A DNA stretch of 64,000 bases from CAYMEK01 sp964389305 (GCA_964389305.1 CAYMEK010000004.1:1-64000); one strand, 5' to 3'; shown: positions 37,601 to 44,549, counted from the stretch's first letter. Translations and numbers: made by a program. The notes: a model not told the origin generated them from the letters alone.

Positions 37601-37887
37601 ACGTGCTGGACGAGCCCACTATAGGGCTGCACATGGCGGACGTGGAAAAGCTCATCCGGGTCCTTCACCGCCTGGTCGAGGCGGGAAACACCGTGGTGAT
37701 CATCGAGCACAACCTGGATATCATCGCCGAGGCCGACTGGCTGATCGATCTGGGTCCGGAAGGCGGCGACGGGGGAGGGCGGATCGTGGCTCAGGGAAGC
37801 CCGGAGGCGGTGGCCGCTTCCGGGAACGGCTCCTATACGGCTCGCTACCTGGCTGAGTTCTTGCGGGAGCGCAGCTCGCTTTCCTGA
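31684..37887 (+). CDS. Tandem double UvrA (2067 residues)
   Basis: An excinuclease UvrA-type ATPase about twice the usual 940-residue length: two complete UvrA units fused in one frame. Four Walker A motifs GVSGSGKS(S/T) lie at about 45, 700, 1142 and 1699, and four LSGGE signatures at about 525, 950, 1539 and 1899. The four Walker B segments are FVLDEPSIGLHSRD, FLFDEPTTGLHFHD, YILDEPTIGLHARD and YVLDEPTIGLHMAD. Zinc-type CxxC pairs occur in both halves (CPTCGGNGF with CPDCDGKRY; CDQCAGQGV with CEACGGKRF). The halves are joined by a Pro/Ala/Gly-rich linker near 1095-1130, and similar low-complexity inserts sit within each unit. A fused unit could act as a built-in UvrA dimer. The housekeeping uvrA is probably elsewhere; DNA-damage recognition or self-resistance are both possible roles. 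Confidence 0.93.
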   Translation: MGNPGTKSVRAPLSDSFITVEGARQNNLKSLSLRLPLNKLIVVTGVSGSGKSSLAFDTLYSEGQRRYVETFSPYTRQFLDRMDKPQVDRIEGIPPAIAIDQVNPVRTSRSTVGTMTELNDHLKLLYARAARLYCRGCGKPVQRDSPESIWNELLRLGGGGEPRVLIVFPVTVPHNFSEEEVKALLLKQGYTRIHRRELREGRQGEILEVVQDRVRLQAENRSRVIEDLEAALRYGQGRVLVYPLDERMRALPAWRFSSDLHCPDCDIHYRDPVPNLFSFNSPIGACETCRGFGRVIGIDPGLVIPDEGKTLAEGAIRPWQSESFRECQRDLRHFARKQNVPLDVPWRELSQAQREWVMEGRWTGEGSWYGIKGFFDWLETKSYKMHIRVLLSKYRAYHPCPDCRGARLKPEALLWRIGPPPGVNIHELMLLPIERCHAFFRDLKLDGEQPPVPQPPGAAQPPGETGSGKAKPATPYPGRRLPVSAGAGSLDEAAGMLLEEIRSRLRYLAEVGLGYLTLDRQSRTLSGGEVQRINLTTALGTSLVNALFVLDEPSIGLHSRDIRRLIGVLHRLRDAGNTLVVVEHDPEVIRAADTVLDLGPGAGEKGGEVVFFGPRERLLQDERSLTARYLRGELSVREQALRGSEQARRGKGQPGRLDPPSAEQEGSDGKGYLEILGAGEHNLKDIDVKIPWNRLVCITGVSGSGKSSLVQDVLYRGLRKLQGKPVEQPGSHREIRGYERFSEVVLVDQSPIGKTTRSNPASYVGALGPIRKLFAAEPLARQRGYTAGTFSFNSGKGRCPTCGGNGFQRIEMQFLSDVYLRCPDCDGKRYRPDVLEVKILPQWMAGDTEPGDPGRLQGPEGRRGPAGARAKESRDGHNSPDRHAARRGGKRSLPGLTGKYQARSIAGVLELTVAEACEFFAGVPEVLRLLDPLVAVGLGYLTLGQPVPTLSGGEAQRLKLAGHLAKARNKGSRGAGRNGSPSLFLFDEPTTGLHFHDIATLLQAFRRLQEAGHSLVVIEHNLDVIAAADWIIDLGPEGGESGGEVVCTGPPGQVVKVRGSHTGKALLEYLRQRAAEPREPVPKPAGAGPDAATAAGAAVGADRRLPAGAERNHHILIRRAREHNLQGIDVRIPRDSFTVVTGVSGSGKSTLAFDILFSEGQRRYLESLNAYARQFVQPASRPDVDGVLGVPPTVAIEQRTSRGGRKSTVATLTEIYHFLRLLFAKLGTQYCPACQVPIEPQSREQILARILRQFRGRRVVLLAPLVTARKGYYTDLARWAAAKGYGYLRVDGRRTPTAPWPRLDRFQEHSIELPVGALKVSNAKTAELRGLLDLALDLGKEVVYVAPEAEGSGPGGVRGKASGPGSLPGEADRGRPRIAAGAESGPGLKEAIFSTSRACPRCGRSFEELDPRLFSFNSKHGWCSRCYGTGLLLSGFDDEQTGEEIWWNDWWEGPERLCPDCGGARLRPEALAVRFRGRNIGDFTALTVSEALKYFGELKLRGSQAEIARDIAAELLSRLDFLSQVGLSYLSLDRAAPTLSGGEAQRIRLASQLGSNLRGVCYILDEPTIGLHARDNRLLLDTLNRLRDKGNTVVVVEHDEQTIRQAEHVIDLGPGGGVNGGRLVYAGPVDRLLRRRSSLTARFLRRPLRHPLSPQRRASGPRDRLETGRPRVELEGARLHNLKNLRVTFPLGSLICVTGVSGSGKSTLVREVLYDNLHALLSRRRSRRRSAREGTSAALVGCAGVLGWEQVQRALEVDQAPIGKTPRSCPATYVGFWDEVRKLYTRTPEARMRGYTPSRFSFNVAGGRCDQCAGQGVQKIEMSFLPNVSVLCEACGGKRFNSETLSVRYRDKSIADVLAMSVDEAVDFFSAHPAIHRALHLLREVGLGYITLGQPSPTLSGGEAQRIKLVTELAKARLPVESGKVRGPAAEGGIGRKRIEEHRNVPARSAVAAEEPGGPPGRGRAGSPVHSLYVLDEPTIGLHMADVEKLIRVLHRLVEAGNTVVIIEHNLDIIAEADWLIDLGPEGGDGGGRIVAQGSPEAVAASGNGSYTARYLAEFLRERSSLS

Positions 37888-37980
37888 GCGGCCCCGCTTC
37901 CGGAGGTCCCGTTTCTCAGGCCGCCCTCGCCTCTAAAGCGCCCCTACGTCCCGGAGACCCGCCGGAAGCACTGCTGGAGG

Positions 37981-38730
37981 TCAGGCCGCCCGCTTTCCGT
38001 TCTTTATGGTTTTCTGTAGATGTCGGCCCGCGCGGCCGCGCTTTTTTTCCCGCTCCAGGTCGCGGTACATGCGGCTGATGCTCCCCTCCAACCGCCTCTT
38101 GATCCGCATCCGCTCCTCCCCGTAGGGGGCCTGGGGATTGAAGCGGATCGGCTCCCCTATCCGGACTCCCCGGACGTGCTTGTTTACCGCCACCGGGTAG
38201 AAGGTCAGAACCTGGTGAGTCCTTTCGAAAAGCAGCGGAGCCAGGCGCATGAACCCGGTGTCCAGCAGGCAGGCCGAGTCCCTCTTCTTGCTTTCGTCGT
38301 TCTCCGGAAAGATGAGCAGGGTTTTGCCCGCTTTCAGGTAGGAGAGGCTGATCTCGAAGGTTCTGAAAATCTCGCTGCTCTTACTGTATACGGGGATCGC
38401 CTTGAGATAGCTCATCAGGTGCACGCAGATGCGGCCGATGATCCTGGCCAGCTCCCCGGCCAGGAAGGACCTGAGCTTCAGCTCCTTCTCCACGAAGTCT
38501 TTGCGAATGTAGGCGGCGCATTCCTTGAGCTCGGTAACCTCGTGGACAACCCAGGGGTAGATCCGGTGAATCAGGGAGGTCATCAGGGCAAGGGGGCCGA
38601 AGGAGCCAAGGTGGTTGGCCACCAGGATCGAGCCGGTCTTCTCCAGCGCTTCCTGCATGCCCTCGATGCGAACCTTCACGTAGAAGACTCTCAGTATCTT
38701 CGCCAGCAGCGTATACACAGCCCTGCTCAT
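37981..38730 (-). CDS. PlsC-like lysophospholipid acyltransferase family protein
   Basis: A 249-residue member of the glycerolipid acyltransferase family, which moves acyl chains onto lysophospholipids at the inner membrane. The first motif reads ILVANHLGSFGP: the catalytic histidine is present, but the HX4D aspartate is not in its usual place. The later FPEGTRS-type motif is FPENDESKKRDS. Both changes point to a divergent substrate or altered activity. The C-terminus is very basic (REKKRGRAGRHLQKTIKNGKR). It is transcribed away from the DinB gene across a repeat-bearing intergenic region. Confidence 0.78.
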   Translation of the reverse strand: MSRAVYTLLAKILRVFYVKVRIEGMQEALEKTGSILVANHLGSFGPLALMTSLIHRIYPWVVHEVTELKECAAYIRKDFVEKELKLRSFLAGELARIIGRICVHLMSYLKAIPVYSKSSEIFRTFEISLSYLKAGKTLLIFPENDESKKRDSACLLDTGFMRLAPLLFERTHQVLTFYPVAVNKHVRGVRIGEPIRFNPQAPYGEERMRIKRRLEGSISRMYRDLEREKKRGRAGRHLQKTIKNGKRAA

Positions 38731-38785
38731 AGGCGTTTCCTCCGGCCATGTACCTCGTCTTTCTAAATACTAATACCAATTCCGC

Positions 38786-38892
38786 GCTCCGGCAACCCTG
38801 TAGTGTGGCGCAGCCTGTAAAGGCGCCCTGGCAATCCTGAAGTGCGGCGCTGCCCCGAAAGACGCTCCGGCAACCCTGGAGTGCGGCGGCGG
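38786..38892 (+). repeat. 39-bp tandem repeat, about 2.7 copies
   Basis: Two full units begin at 38786 and 38825 and a third, partial one at 38864, all opening G(C/T)CC(C/T)GGCAA(C/T)CCTG and sharing AGTG(C/T)GGCG. The exact 39-base spacing and slightly divergent copies indicate old slippage or duplication. The repeat lies between the start codons of the divergent acyltransferase and DinB genes, i.e. in their shared promoter region. Confidence 0.85.
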
Positions 38893-39010
38893 GAATCCGC
38901 ATGACGGCTGGCCGGCCGGCGGGCGGCGCCGAATACCGTAGCAGGCGAGAACCCCGGAACCGCCAGCCTGCGGCTTGACACGCCGAGGCGCTTCGGCCCT
39001 CAATAGAGAC

Positions 39011-39592
39011 ATGAATGTTGAAAAAACGAAAGCCGGCAGGCCGAGGCGCTACGCGCTGGAGCCCCCCGCCGGTTTCGTCGATATCGAGTTGGCCCACCGG
39101 GTGGCGATGCTCCGGGAGCTGGCCGAGCGGGTCTACGACCAGATCAGCGATCTTCCTGCGGAGGCGCTGGACTACACGCCGGGGGACACGAAACTTTCGA
39201 TCTCCAGACTGGTTCTGCACCTGCTGTGGGCCGAAACAACCTGGGTGCGCAGGATCTCCGGCCTGCAGCTTCCCCAAACTCTGGCCGACAGCATCCAGCC
39301 GGGAGGCCTGGAACGGTTCGACGAGCAGCCTCCCACCGGGTACACGGCCGCCGAGCTGATCGATCTCTGCCGGGCAGTGCAGAACAGCTACTCGGAGCAG
39401 GCGCTTCGGGAGCTTCGAGATATCGACTCTGTCCGCAAGAGCGACGGCAGTACGTACTCGGTTCGTGGAGTCATGGGTCAGCTCGTCTGGCACTGGACCT
39501 ATCACTCCGGGCAGATAGGTTTGCTGCGGCTGCTATGGGGATCGGACTACCAGTGGCGGAGTGAGGAAATCGTGGCGCTGCCGCCGCGTTGA
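39011..39592 (+). CDS. DinB-family (four-helix, metal-binding) protein
   Basis: A 193-residue protein starting at ATG 39011. It shows the DinB/YfiT fold signature: a helix MLRELAERVYDQISDLP, the first histidine in LVLHLLWAETTWVRRI and the paired histidines in WHWTYHSGQIGLLRLL near the C-terminus. These three histidines bind a divalent metal in characterised relatives, some of which are thiol-dependent transferases. The exact reaction is unknown. The next small gene begins 22 bases after its stop, so a three-gene unit with the MutS-like gene is likely. Confidence 0.8.
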   Translation: MNVEKTKAGRPRRYALEPPAGFVDIELAHRVAMLRELAERVYDQISDLPAEALDYTPGDTKLSISRLVLHLLWAETTWVRRISGLQLPQTLADSIQPGGLERFDEQPPTGYTAAELIDLCRAVQNSYSEQALRELRDIDSVRKSDGSTYSVRGVMGQLVWHWTYHSGQIGLLRLLWGSDYQWRSEEIVALPPR

Positions 39593-39613
39593 AAGAAGCT
39601 GAAGGAGACGGTC

Positions 39614-39898
39614 ATGGTCGATGTCAAGGAAGCGGTCGCCAGGGCCATGGAGTACCTCAAAGACATGTACGACACCGGGCAGTTCAAGGACGTACTTCTC
39701 GAGGAGGTGGACCTGTCGGAGGACAGCAAGTTCTGGAACGTGACCATAGGCTTCACCCGGCGCCAGGAAACCATCTCGGGAGGGCCGATGGCCACCCTGA
39801 TCGGGCAGTCCTCCGAGTTCAAGCGCGAGTACAAGGTCTTCCAGATCGACGCGTCCAGCGGCGCCCTCCAATCCATGAGGAGCAGAAAAGGAGAGTAG
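39614..39898 (+). CDS. Small conserved-looking protein coupled to the MutS-like gene
   Basis: A 94-residue cytoplasmic protein with a good GAAGGAGACGG ribosome site. It begins with an amphipathic helix (VKEAVARAMEYLKDMY), followed by strand-type sequence (LLEEVDLSEDSKFWNVTIGFTR, EYKVFQIDASSGALQSM). The closing pattern F-x-I-D-x-x-x-G-x-(L/V) resembles a PepSY-like or repeat-strand hairpin, but I do not claim a family. Its TAG stop overlaps the GTG start of the MutS-like gene (TAGTG), so the two are translationally coupled and may interact. Confidence 0.8.
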   Translation: MVDVKEAVARAMEYLKDMYDTGQFKDVLLEEVDLSEDSKFWNVTIGFTRRQETISGGPMATLIGQSSEFKREYKVFQIDASSGALQSMRSRKGE

Positions 39899-41583
39899 TG
39901 AAGCGGCAACCGGTCAGTCTGCTTCGCCCGGGGGGAGGGGATGGGGAACAGCCGTCCCGGCTGCGGAGGCTGAGCGATCGCAGCGCTGCGGATCTGGATC
40001 TGGGGGCCGCGGTGCGGGCCCTCGCCGTGGATGCAGAGCGGCTCGAGGAGGTGGAGGGGATACTCGCCGGCCTGTGCCAGGAGGAGGATACGATCCGCTA
40101 CCGCCAGGAGGTGCTGGCGGACCTGCTGGCGGACGGGGAGCTGGCCGCCGGCCTGCAAGCGCTCGCTTCCGAGATGTCCTGCCTGAAGCGCTACCGCCAG
40201 GCCAGGGAGCCGGCGGAGCTTCTCTACGAAGTAACCTGGCGTCTGGGCGAGCTGGAGAGCTACACGGATTGCATCGAGAAGCTGGCGGAACTCCTGCAGG
40301 CTCACCGGAACGGCCTGCGCAGCCGGGGCCTGCGGCGGCTGGGGGAGGCGGTAGCGGAAATCCGGGATCAGGAGACTTTCCGAAACCTGCGGCGGGAGCT
40401 TCCCGACCTTCTGGGCCGCGTGCGCGGCATCTCCAGCGTGACCGTCGGAATCAACCTGGATCAGGACCTCCGGCCTCAGGAGGCCACCCTGCTTTCGATA
40501 GGCCGCCGGCGCTTCAGGGGCCCTTCGGACTCGCTTCTGGGCAGGTTGTTCGGCCGGCTGAAGCGGGGCGACCGGGACGGGATCGCCCCCCTGCACTCCA
40601 TGCCCGCGGCAGGCGCCGGGGAGGAGCGCTCCCCCTACCTGCGCCCCGCCATGGTGCCGCTCTTTCGGGACCTCTCCGAAGTTCTGGCCAGGAGCTGCCG
40701 GCCCGTGGCGGCCGCCCTGAAGCGCTACGTTCAGCTTGAAAGCTCCTTCCTGGTCGGGATTGCCGCCGAGCTTTCCTTCTACCTTGGCGCCCTGCGCCTC
40801 ATTCGTCGGCTCGAGCAGCTCGGCCTGACCATGTGCCGTCCCGCGATCGTTCCGGCCCGGAAGGGGGTGTGCCGGGTCGGCAGGGCCTACAACCTGAACC
40901 TGGCCCTGCGCTTTGCCGAGGAGGATGCAAAGGACGTGGGCGCGAGGATCGTCCGCAACGATGTATCTTTCGGCCCTGAAGGGAACATCTTCATCCTCAC
41001 CGGACCGAACCGGGGAGGCAAGACGACCTACATGCAGGGGGTGGGTCTGATCCAGGTGCTGGCCCAGGCCGGCTTGTACGTCCCGGCCGAGGAGGCCCGG
41101 ATCAGCCCGGTGGACGGCATCTACACTCATTTCCCGGCCGGAGAGCATCCGGAGATGGATACCGGCAGGCTGGGAGAGGAGGCCGGTCGGCTGCGGGAGC
41201 TGTTCGCCTCGGCTACCCCTTCCAGCCTGATCCTGCTGAACGAGTCGCTTTCCACCACCAGTCCGGGGGAGAGCTACGTCCTGGCCCGGGAGCTGGCCCG
41301 CATACTGCGCCTGCTGGGCGCCAGGGCCATCTATACCACCCATATCCACGAGCTGGCCTCTCAGGTGGACAGGTTGAACCGGGACGGCCCGGGCGGCGGC
41401 AGGCTGGCCAGCCTGGTCTCCCTGGTCGAAGAGACCGGGGACTCCTCATCCGTGCGGCGCACCTTCAGGATCGTGCCGGCTCCGCCGACCGGCTCCAGCT
41501 ATGCGGAGGAGATCGCCTCCAGCCACGGCGTCAGCTACGACCAGCTGCGGGAGCTGCTTCGCCAGCGGGGAATTCTGCCCTGA
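39898..41583 (+). CDS. MutS-family ATPase lacking the mismatch-recognition domain
   Basis: The 561-residue product starts at GTG 39898 behind an AAAGGAGAG site. It has the MutS lever/clamp helices (residues about 60-330) and the ATPase core, with Walker A GPNRGGKTT at 369-377 and the ABC-like signature region around SLSTTSPGE. In Walker B the usual aspartate is asparagine (LILLNES, Asn 448), while the catalytic glutamate remains. The switch histidine lies in YTTHIHELA. There is no N-terminal mismatch-binding domain and no Smr nuclease domain, so it is neither MutS1 nor MutS2. It belongs with the shorter MutS-related proteins of unknown role, perhaps binding special DNA structures. Confidence 0.88.
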   Translation: MKRQPVSLLRPGGGDGEQPSRLRRLSDRSAADLDLGAAVRALAVDAERLEEVEGILAGLCQEEDTIRYRQEVLADLLADGELAAGLQALASEMSCLKRYRQAREPAELLYEVTWRLGELESYTDCIEKLAELLQAHRNGLRSRGLRRLGEAVAEIRDQETFRNLRRELPDLLGRVRGISSVTVGINLDQDLRPQEATLLSIGRRRFRGPSDSLLGRLFGRLKRGDRDGIAPLHSMPAAGAGEERSPYLRPAMVPLFRDLSEVLARSCRPVAAALKRYVQLESSFLVGIAAELSFYLGALRLIRRLEQLGLTMCRPAIVPARKGVCRVGRAYNLNLALRFAEEDAKDVGARIVRNDVSFGPEGNIFILTGPNRGGKTTYMQGVGLIQVLAQAGLYVPAEEARISPVDGIYTHFPAGEHPEMDTGRLGEEAGRLRELFASATPSSLILLNESLSTTSPGESYVLARELARILRLLGARAIYTTHIHELASQVDRLNRDGPGGGRLASLVSLVEETGDSSSVRRTFRIVPAPPTGSSYAEEIASSHGVSYDQLRELLRQRGILP

Positions 41584-41631
41584 ACGCCCCGCCCCAGCGG
41601 GCGGCGTCGTTGCGCCCGCTTCTTCTCAGAA

Positions 41632-42399
41632 TCAAAAGCCTCGATCCCCTCCGGTGAGGCCGCTCAGGCCCTGTAGGAACCCTCCACGCCGGGTCTCGCC
41701 GCGGTTGATGCGGCTGGCGGCGATTACCCGGTCGGCCAGACGGGAGAAGGGAAGGGTCTGCATGTACACCGTGCCCGGTCCGGTCAAACTGGCATAGAAC
41801 AGACCCTCCCCGCCGAACAGGGCCGTCTTGATGTCCCCTACGTAGTTGATATCGTAGTCGACCCGCTCTTCGAAGGCCACCAGGCAGCCGGTGTCCACCC
41901 GCAGCCGCTCTCGTTCCTGCAGCGTTTTCTTGAGCAGCGTGCCGCCGGCGTGGATGAAAGCCAGCCCGTCTCCGCTCAGGCGCTGCAGGATAAAACCCTC
42001 TCCGCCGAAGAAGCCGGCACCCAGGCGTTTGGTGAAGGCGACCGAGATGTCGATCCCGTAGGCCGAGCACAGATAAGCCTCCCGCTGGCAGAGCATGGGG
42101 CCGGTTTCGGTCAGGGGCAGGGACAGGATCTTTCCCGGGTAGGGAGCGGAGAAGGCGATCTTGCGCTTCTCCCCCGTCTCGTTGAAAAAGGTGGTGATGA
42201 AGAACGATTCCCCGACCAGCACCCTCTTCAAGCCCTTCATGAAGCCTCCTCCGGTTCCCGTGTTCACCCGGATTCCGTCCTCGATGAACATCATGGCTCC
42301 CGCCTCGGCTTGAACCGCCTCCCGTGGATCGAGGGTGACGATCACCGCCTGCATGTCGTCTCCGACGAGCTGATAGTCGACCTGGTGCGCTTCGGCCAT
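41632..42399 (-). CDS. AIM24/TIGR00266-family protein
   Basis: A 255-residue beta-rich protein of the AIM24 (DUF124) family. The typical sections are visible: VQAEAGAMMFIEDGIRVNTGTGGG, LVGESFFITTFFNE, GFFGGEGFILQRLSGDGLAFIHAGGTL and a second glycine-rich copy TALFGGEGLFYASLTGPGTVYMQTL. The start is ATG 42399 with an AGGAGGAAGGT ribosome site. In bacteria the family often accompanies membrane-stress genes, and the exact role is unknown. It is followed upstream on the same strand by the radical SAM gene. Confidence 0.9.
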   Translation of the reverse strand: MAEAHQVDYQLVGDDMQAVIVTLDPREAVQAEAGAMMFIEDGIRVNTGTGGGFMKGLKRVLVGESFFITTFFNETGEKRKIAFSAPYPGKILSLPLTETGPMLCQREAYLCSAYGIDISVAFTKRLGAGFFGGEGFILQRLSGDGLAFIHAGGTLLKKTLQERERLRVDTGCLVAFEERVDYDINYVGDIKTALFGGEGLFYASLTGPGTVYMQTLPFSRLADRVIAASRINRGETRRGGFLQGLSGLTGGDRGF

Positions 42400-42443
42400 A
42401 CCTTCCTCCTTGCTCCGGAAGCTTTCCGGCTGCCGTATAGGAT

Positions 42444-43580
42444 CTACTCTACCGGGATGGCGGCGGTTTTTCCACCCGTTCGCTCGCCGGCGGGTGGCCG
42501 GGTAGGCCTGGCTCCCGTTTGTTCTGCGATCTGCCGGAGGATGTCGCAGTTGTTTACCAGGGCGCAGCCGATCTCCCCGTGCTGCAGCGCCGTGGGATGC
42601 TCGCGAATGGCCCGCAGGAAAGGCGAGCGCAGGACGTCGTAGAAGGAGCAGAACTTGAGATTTTCCAGGGCAAAATGGGCGAACGGGCAGGGTTCGGCGA
42701 ATCCCTGGGCGTTGATGTGGAGCGCTCCGCCGCCTACCGCGCTGCAGCGTCCCGTTCCGTCGTACTCGTCGTCGGGAAGGTGCACCAGGAGGATCGGGTA
42801 GCGGCGGCGGAGTGAAGGCAGGCGCCGGCGAAACTCGGCTCGCTGATCCCGGCTCGGCAGGTGCTCCAGGTCTTCCGGATCGACCGGGATGAGGTCGTTG
42901 TAGAAGCCGATGCTGCATCCCCTGCCCACCATGTGAGAGACGAAAGCATAGCTTGACAGCACCTCGGAGCTCAGCCTGGTGACGACCGCCGAGAAACCGA
43001 ACAGCACGCCTTCGGCCCGCAGCCTGTCCATGCAGGCCAGGACCTTGCCGTACACGCCTGCGCCTCGGCGGGACTCGGTCTGCTCCTCGTCTCCCTCGAT
43101 GCTGACCATAGGCACGACGTTCCCGGCCCGCGCGATTCGGGCGGCTGCGGATTCATCGATCAAGGTGCCGTTGGTTACGGTCAGGAACATTACGTCCCGG
43201 TAGCGGCTGTAGATCTCCATCATCTCCGGCCGGATATAGGGCTCTCCACCGGTGACCACGAACAGGAACACCCCGGCCTCCCTGGCCTCCCGCACGGTCC
43301 TGTCTACTGCCTCTATGGGCATCTCTTCTTTTTTCGAGTGAAAGCGCGAGTAACACCCCCGGCAGGAGAGGTTGCAGCGCATGGTGGGGCTCAACCCCAG
43401 CCCCATTGGCACCAGCAGCCCCTGCTTCCTGGCCAGCCAGCCTCGGGCCAGGGCGGAGCGCACGAATCCGCCGATCAGAAAACGGATCTTCCACAGGGTG
43501 CGCAGCGGGTTCTTCGACCACATCCGCACCATTCCCGTGAGCATCCCGGCCAGATCGAATTTCCTCTCCTGGTTGTTCAT
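42444..43580 (-). CDS. Radical SAM protein with SPASM-like C-terminus
   Basis: A 378-residue enzyme starting at ATG 43580 (an earlier TTG at 43637 is possible). The [4Fe-4S]/SAM motif is CNLSCRGC, cysteines 69, 73 and 76, followed by the glycine motif VVTGGEPYIRPEM. The C-terminal part has further cysteines (GRCSAVGGG, EPCPFAHF, KFCSFYD, IGCALVNNC), suggesting one extra iron-sulphur cluster, as in SPASM maturases. The N-terminal 50 residues are helical and basic. SPASM proteins usually modify peptides or cofactors, but no precursor peptide gene is evident nearby. Its partner gene downstream is the AIM24 protein. Confidence 0.88.
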   Translation of the reverse strand: MNNQERKFDLAGMLTGMVRMWSKNPLRTLWKIRFLIGGFVRSALARGWLARKQGLLVPMGLGLSPTMRCNLSCRGCYSRFHSKKEEMPIEAVDRTVREAREAGVFLFVVTGGEPYIRPEMMEIYSRYRDVMFLTVTNGTLIDESAAARIARAGNVVPMVSIEGDEEQTESRRGAGVYGKVLACMDRLRAEGVLFGFSAVVTRLSSEVLSSYAFVSHMVGRGCSIGFYNDLIPVDPEDLEHLPSRDQRAEFRRRLPSLRRRYPILLVHLPDDEYDGTGRCSAVGGGALHINAQGFAEPCPFAHFALENLKFCSFYDVLRSPFLRAIREHPTALQHGEIGCALVNNCDILRQIAEQTGARPTRPPAGERTGGKTAAIPVE

Positions 43581-43931
43581 CTGAGCGAGCTTCTCCTTGA
43601 TTCCGGCCACGGTATCAGAGCTTGAGGCCGGGATCAAGCTGCGAGATTACGACGCTAGGAGGCTGAGCCGGCGCTCGAGCCCGAGCCGGAGGCAGCAGGC
43701 TGCCGGTTTCCGCCCGCCTGCTGCTGCGGGCACAGAAGCCGGCCGGAGGCCGTACCGGCGCTCGAGCTCGAGCCGGAGGCCGGGGGACCGCCGGTTTCCG
43801 CCCGCCTGCTGCTGTGGACACAACGGCCGCCTTGAGGCTTCGCCGGGCAGCCCGGTCCAATTGCCCTCGCCCGGCAGCCGGTAGCAGAAATGCTTGCTCT
43901 TGCGTTATTCTGTCAATGAGGGAGGCCGATC
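43581..43931 (+). other. GC-rich intergenic region with a direct repeat
   Basis: About 350 bases between the divergent radical SAM and GyrI-like genes. It contains the 87-base-period repeat described separately. Frames across it translate to Arg/Pro/Ala-rich low complexity and have no ribosome sites, so I call no gene. Confidence 0.5.
43668..43822 (+). repeat. Direct repeat of about 68 bases, two copies, 87-base period
   Basis: Copies start at 43668 and 43755 with CCGGCGCTCGAGC and end near 43735 and 43822 after TTTCCGCCCGCCTGCTGCTG. The outer parts are nearly identical and the middle differs. Each copy contains the palindrome GCTCGAGC. It lies in the shared upstream region of two divergent genes. 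Confidence 0.85.
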
Positions 43932-44549
43932 GTGCAGAAGATCGATTTCAAGAAGAGGCTGAAACAGCTGTACAGCGCTCCGGCCAAGGTGCCGGTGATT
44001 GTGGAGGTCCCGCCGCTCAACTTCATCATGATCGACGGAGCCGGGGACCCTAGCAGCTCGCCCGGTTTTCAGGCGGCGGTACAGGCCCTGTTCGCGGTCG
44101 CCTACAACCTGAAGTTCATGCTCAAGAAAGGCCTTTCGGCCATTGACTACGGTGTCATGCCCCTGGAGGGGATCTGGTGGGCCGATGACATGTCCAGCTT
44201 CACCCGGGGAAACAGGGAGCTGTGGAGATGGACCCTGATGATCATGCAGCCGGAGCAGGTCACGGCGCAGCTATTCGAGGAATCCCGGGAGCAGGTGGCG
44301 CACAAGAAAAATCTGCCGGCCCTTCCCCTGATGCGCCTGGAAAGGTATCACGATGGACTTTCTACCCAGATTCTGCACGTGGGGCCGTTTTCCGAGGAGG
44401 GGCCGACCATACAGAGGCTGCACCGGTTCATCCACGACCACGGCTACAGCCTGCGTGGAAAGCACAGGGAGATCTACCTGAGTGATATTCGCCGCGCTGC
44501 CCCGGAGAAGCTGAAAACCATCATTCGCCAGCCCGTAGCCAGATCCTGA
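43932..44549 (+). CDS. GyrI-like small-molecule-binding protein
   Basis: A 205-residue cytoplasmic protein with the GyrI-like fold seen in gyrase inhibitors and transcription-factor effector domains. The typical features are VEVPPLNFIMIDGAGDP, VQALFAVAYNLKFMLK, YGVMPLEGIWW and LHVGPFSEEGPTIQRLHRFI. The conserved glutamate of the pocket is probably in PLEGIWW. The start is GTG 43932 behind GGGAGG. No DNA-binding domain is attached, so it is of the stand-alone type, some of which hydrolyse or bind cytotoxic small molecules. Confidence 0.88.
   Translation: MQKIDFKKRLKQLYSAPAKVPVIVEVPPLNFIMIDGAGDPSSSPGFQAAVQALFAVAYNLKFMLKKGLSAIDYGVMPLEGIWWADDMSSFTRGNRELWRWTLMIMQPEQVTAQLFEESREQVAHKKNLPALPLMRLERYHDGLSTQILHVGPFSEEGPTIQRLHRFIHDHGYSLRGKHREIYLSDIRRAAPEKLKTIIRQPVARS

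Noticed and set aside
38763..39505. Reading frames across the 39-bp repeat as a repeat protein gene
   Set aside because: All three minus-strand frames stay open because of base composition and period; none has a start signal, and part lies antisense to the DinB gene.
39547..41349. 600-codon minus-strand frame opposite the MutS-like gene
   Set aside because: Antisense shadow; composition reflects codon bias of the real plus-strand gene with its clear ATPase motifs.
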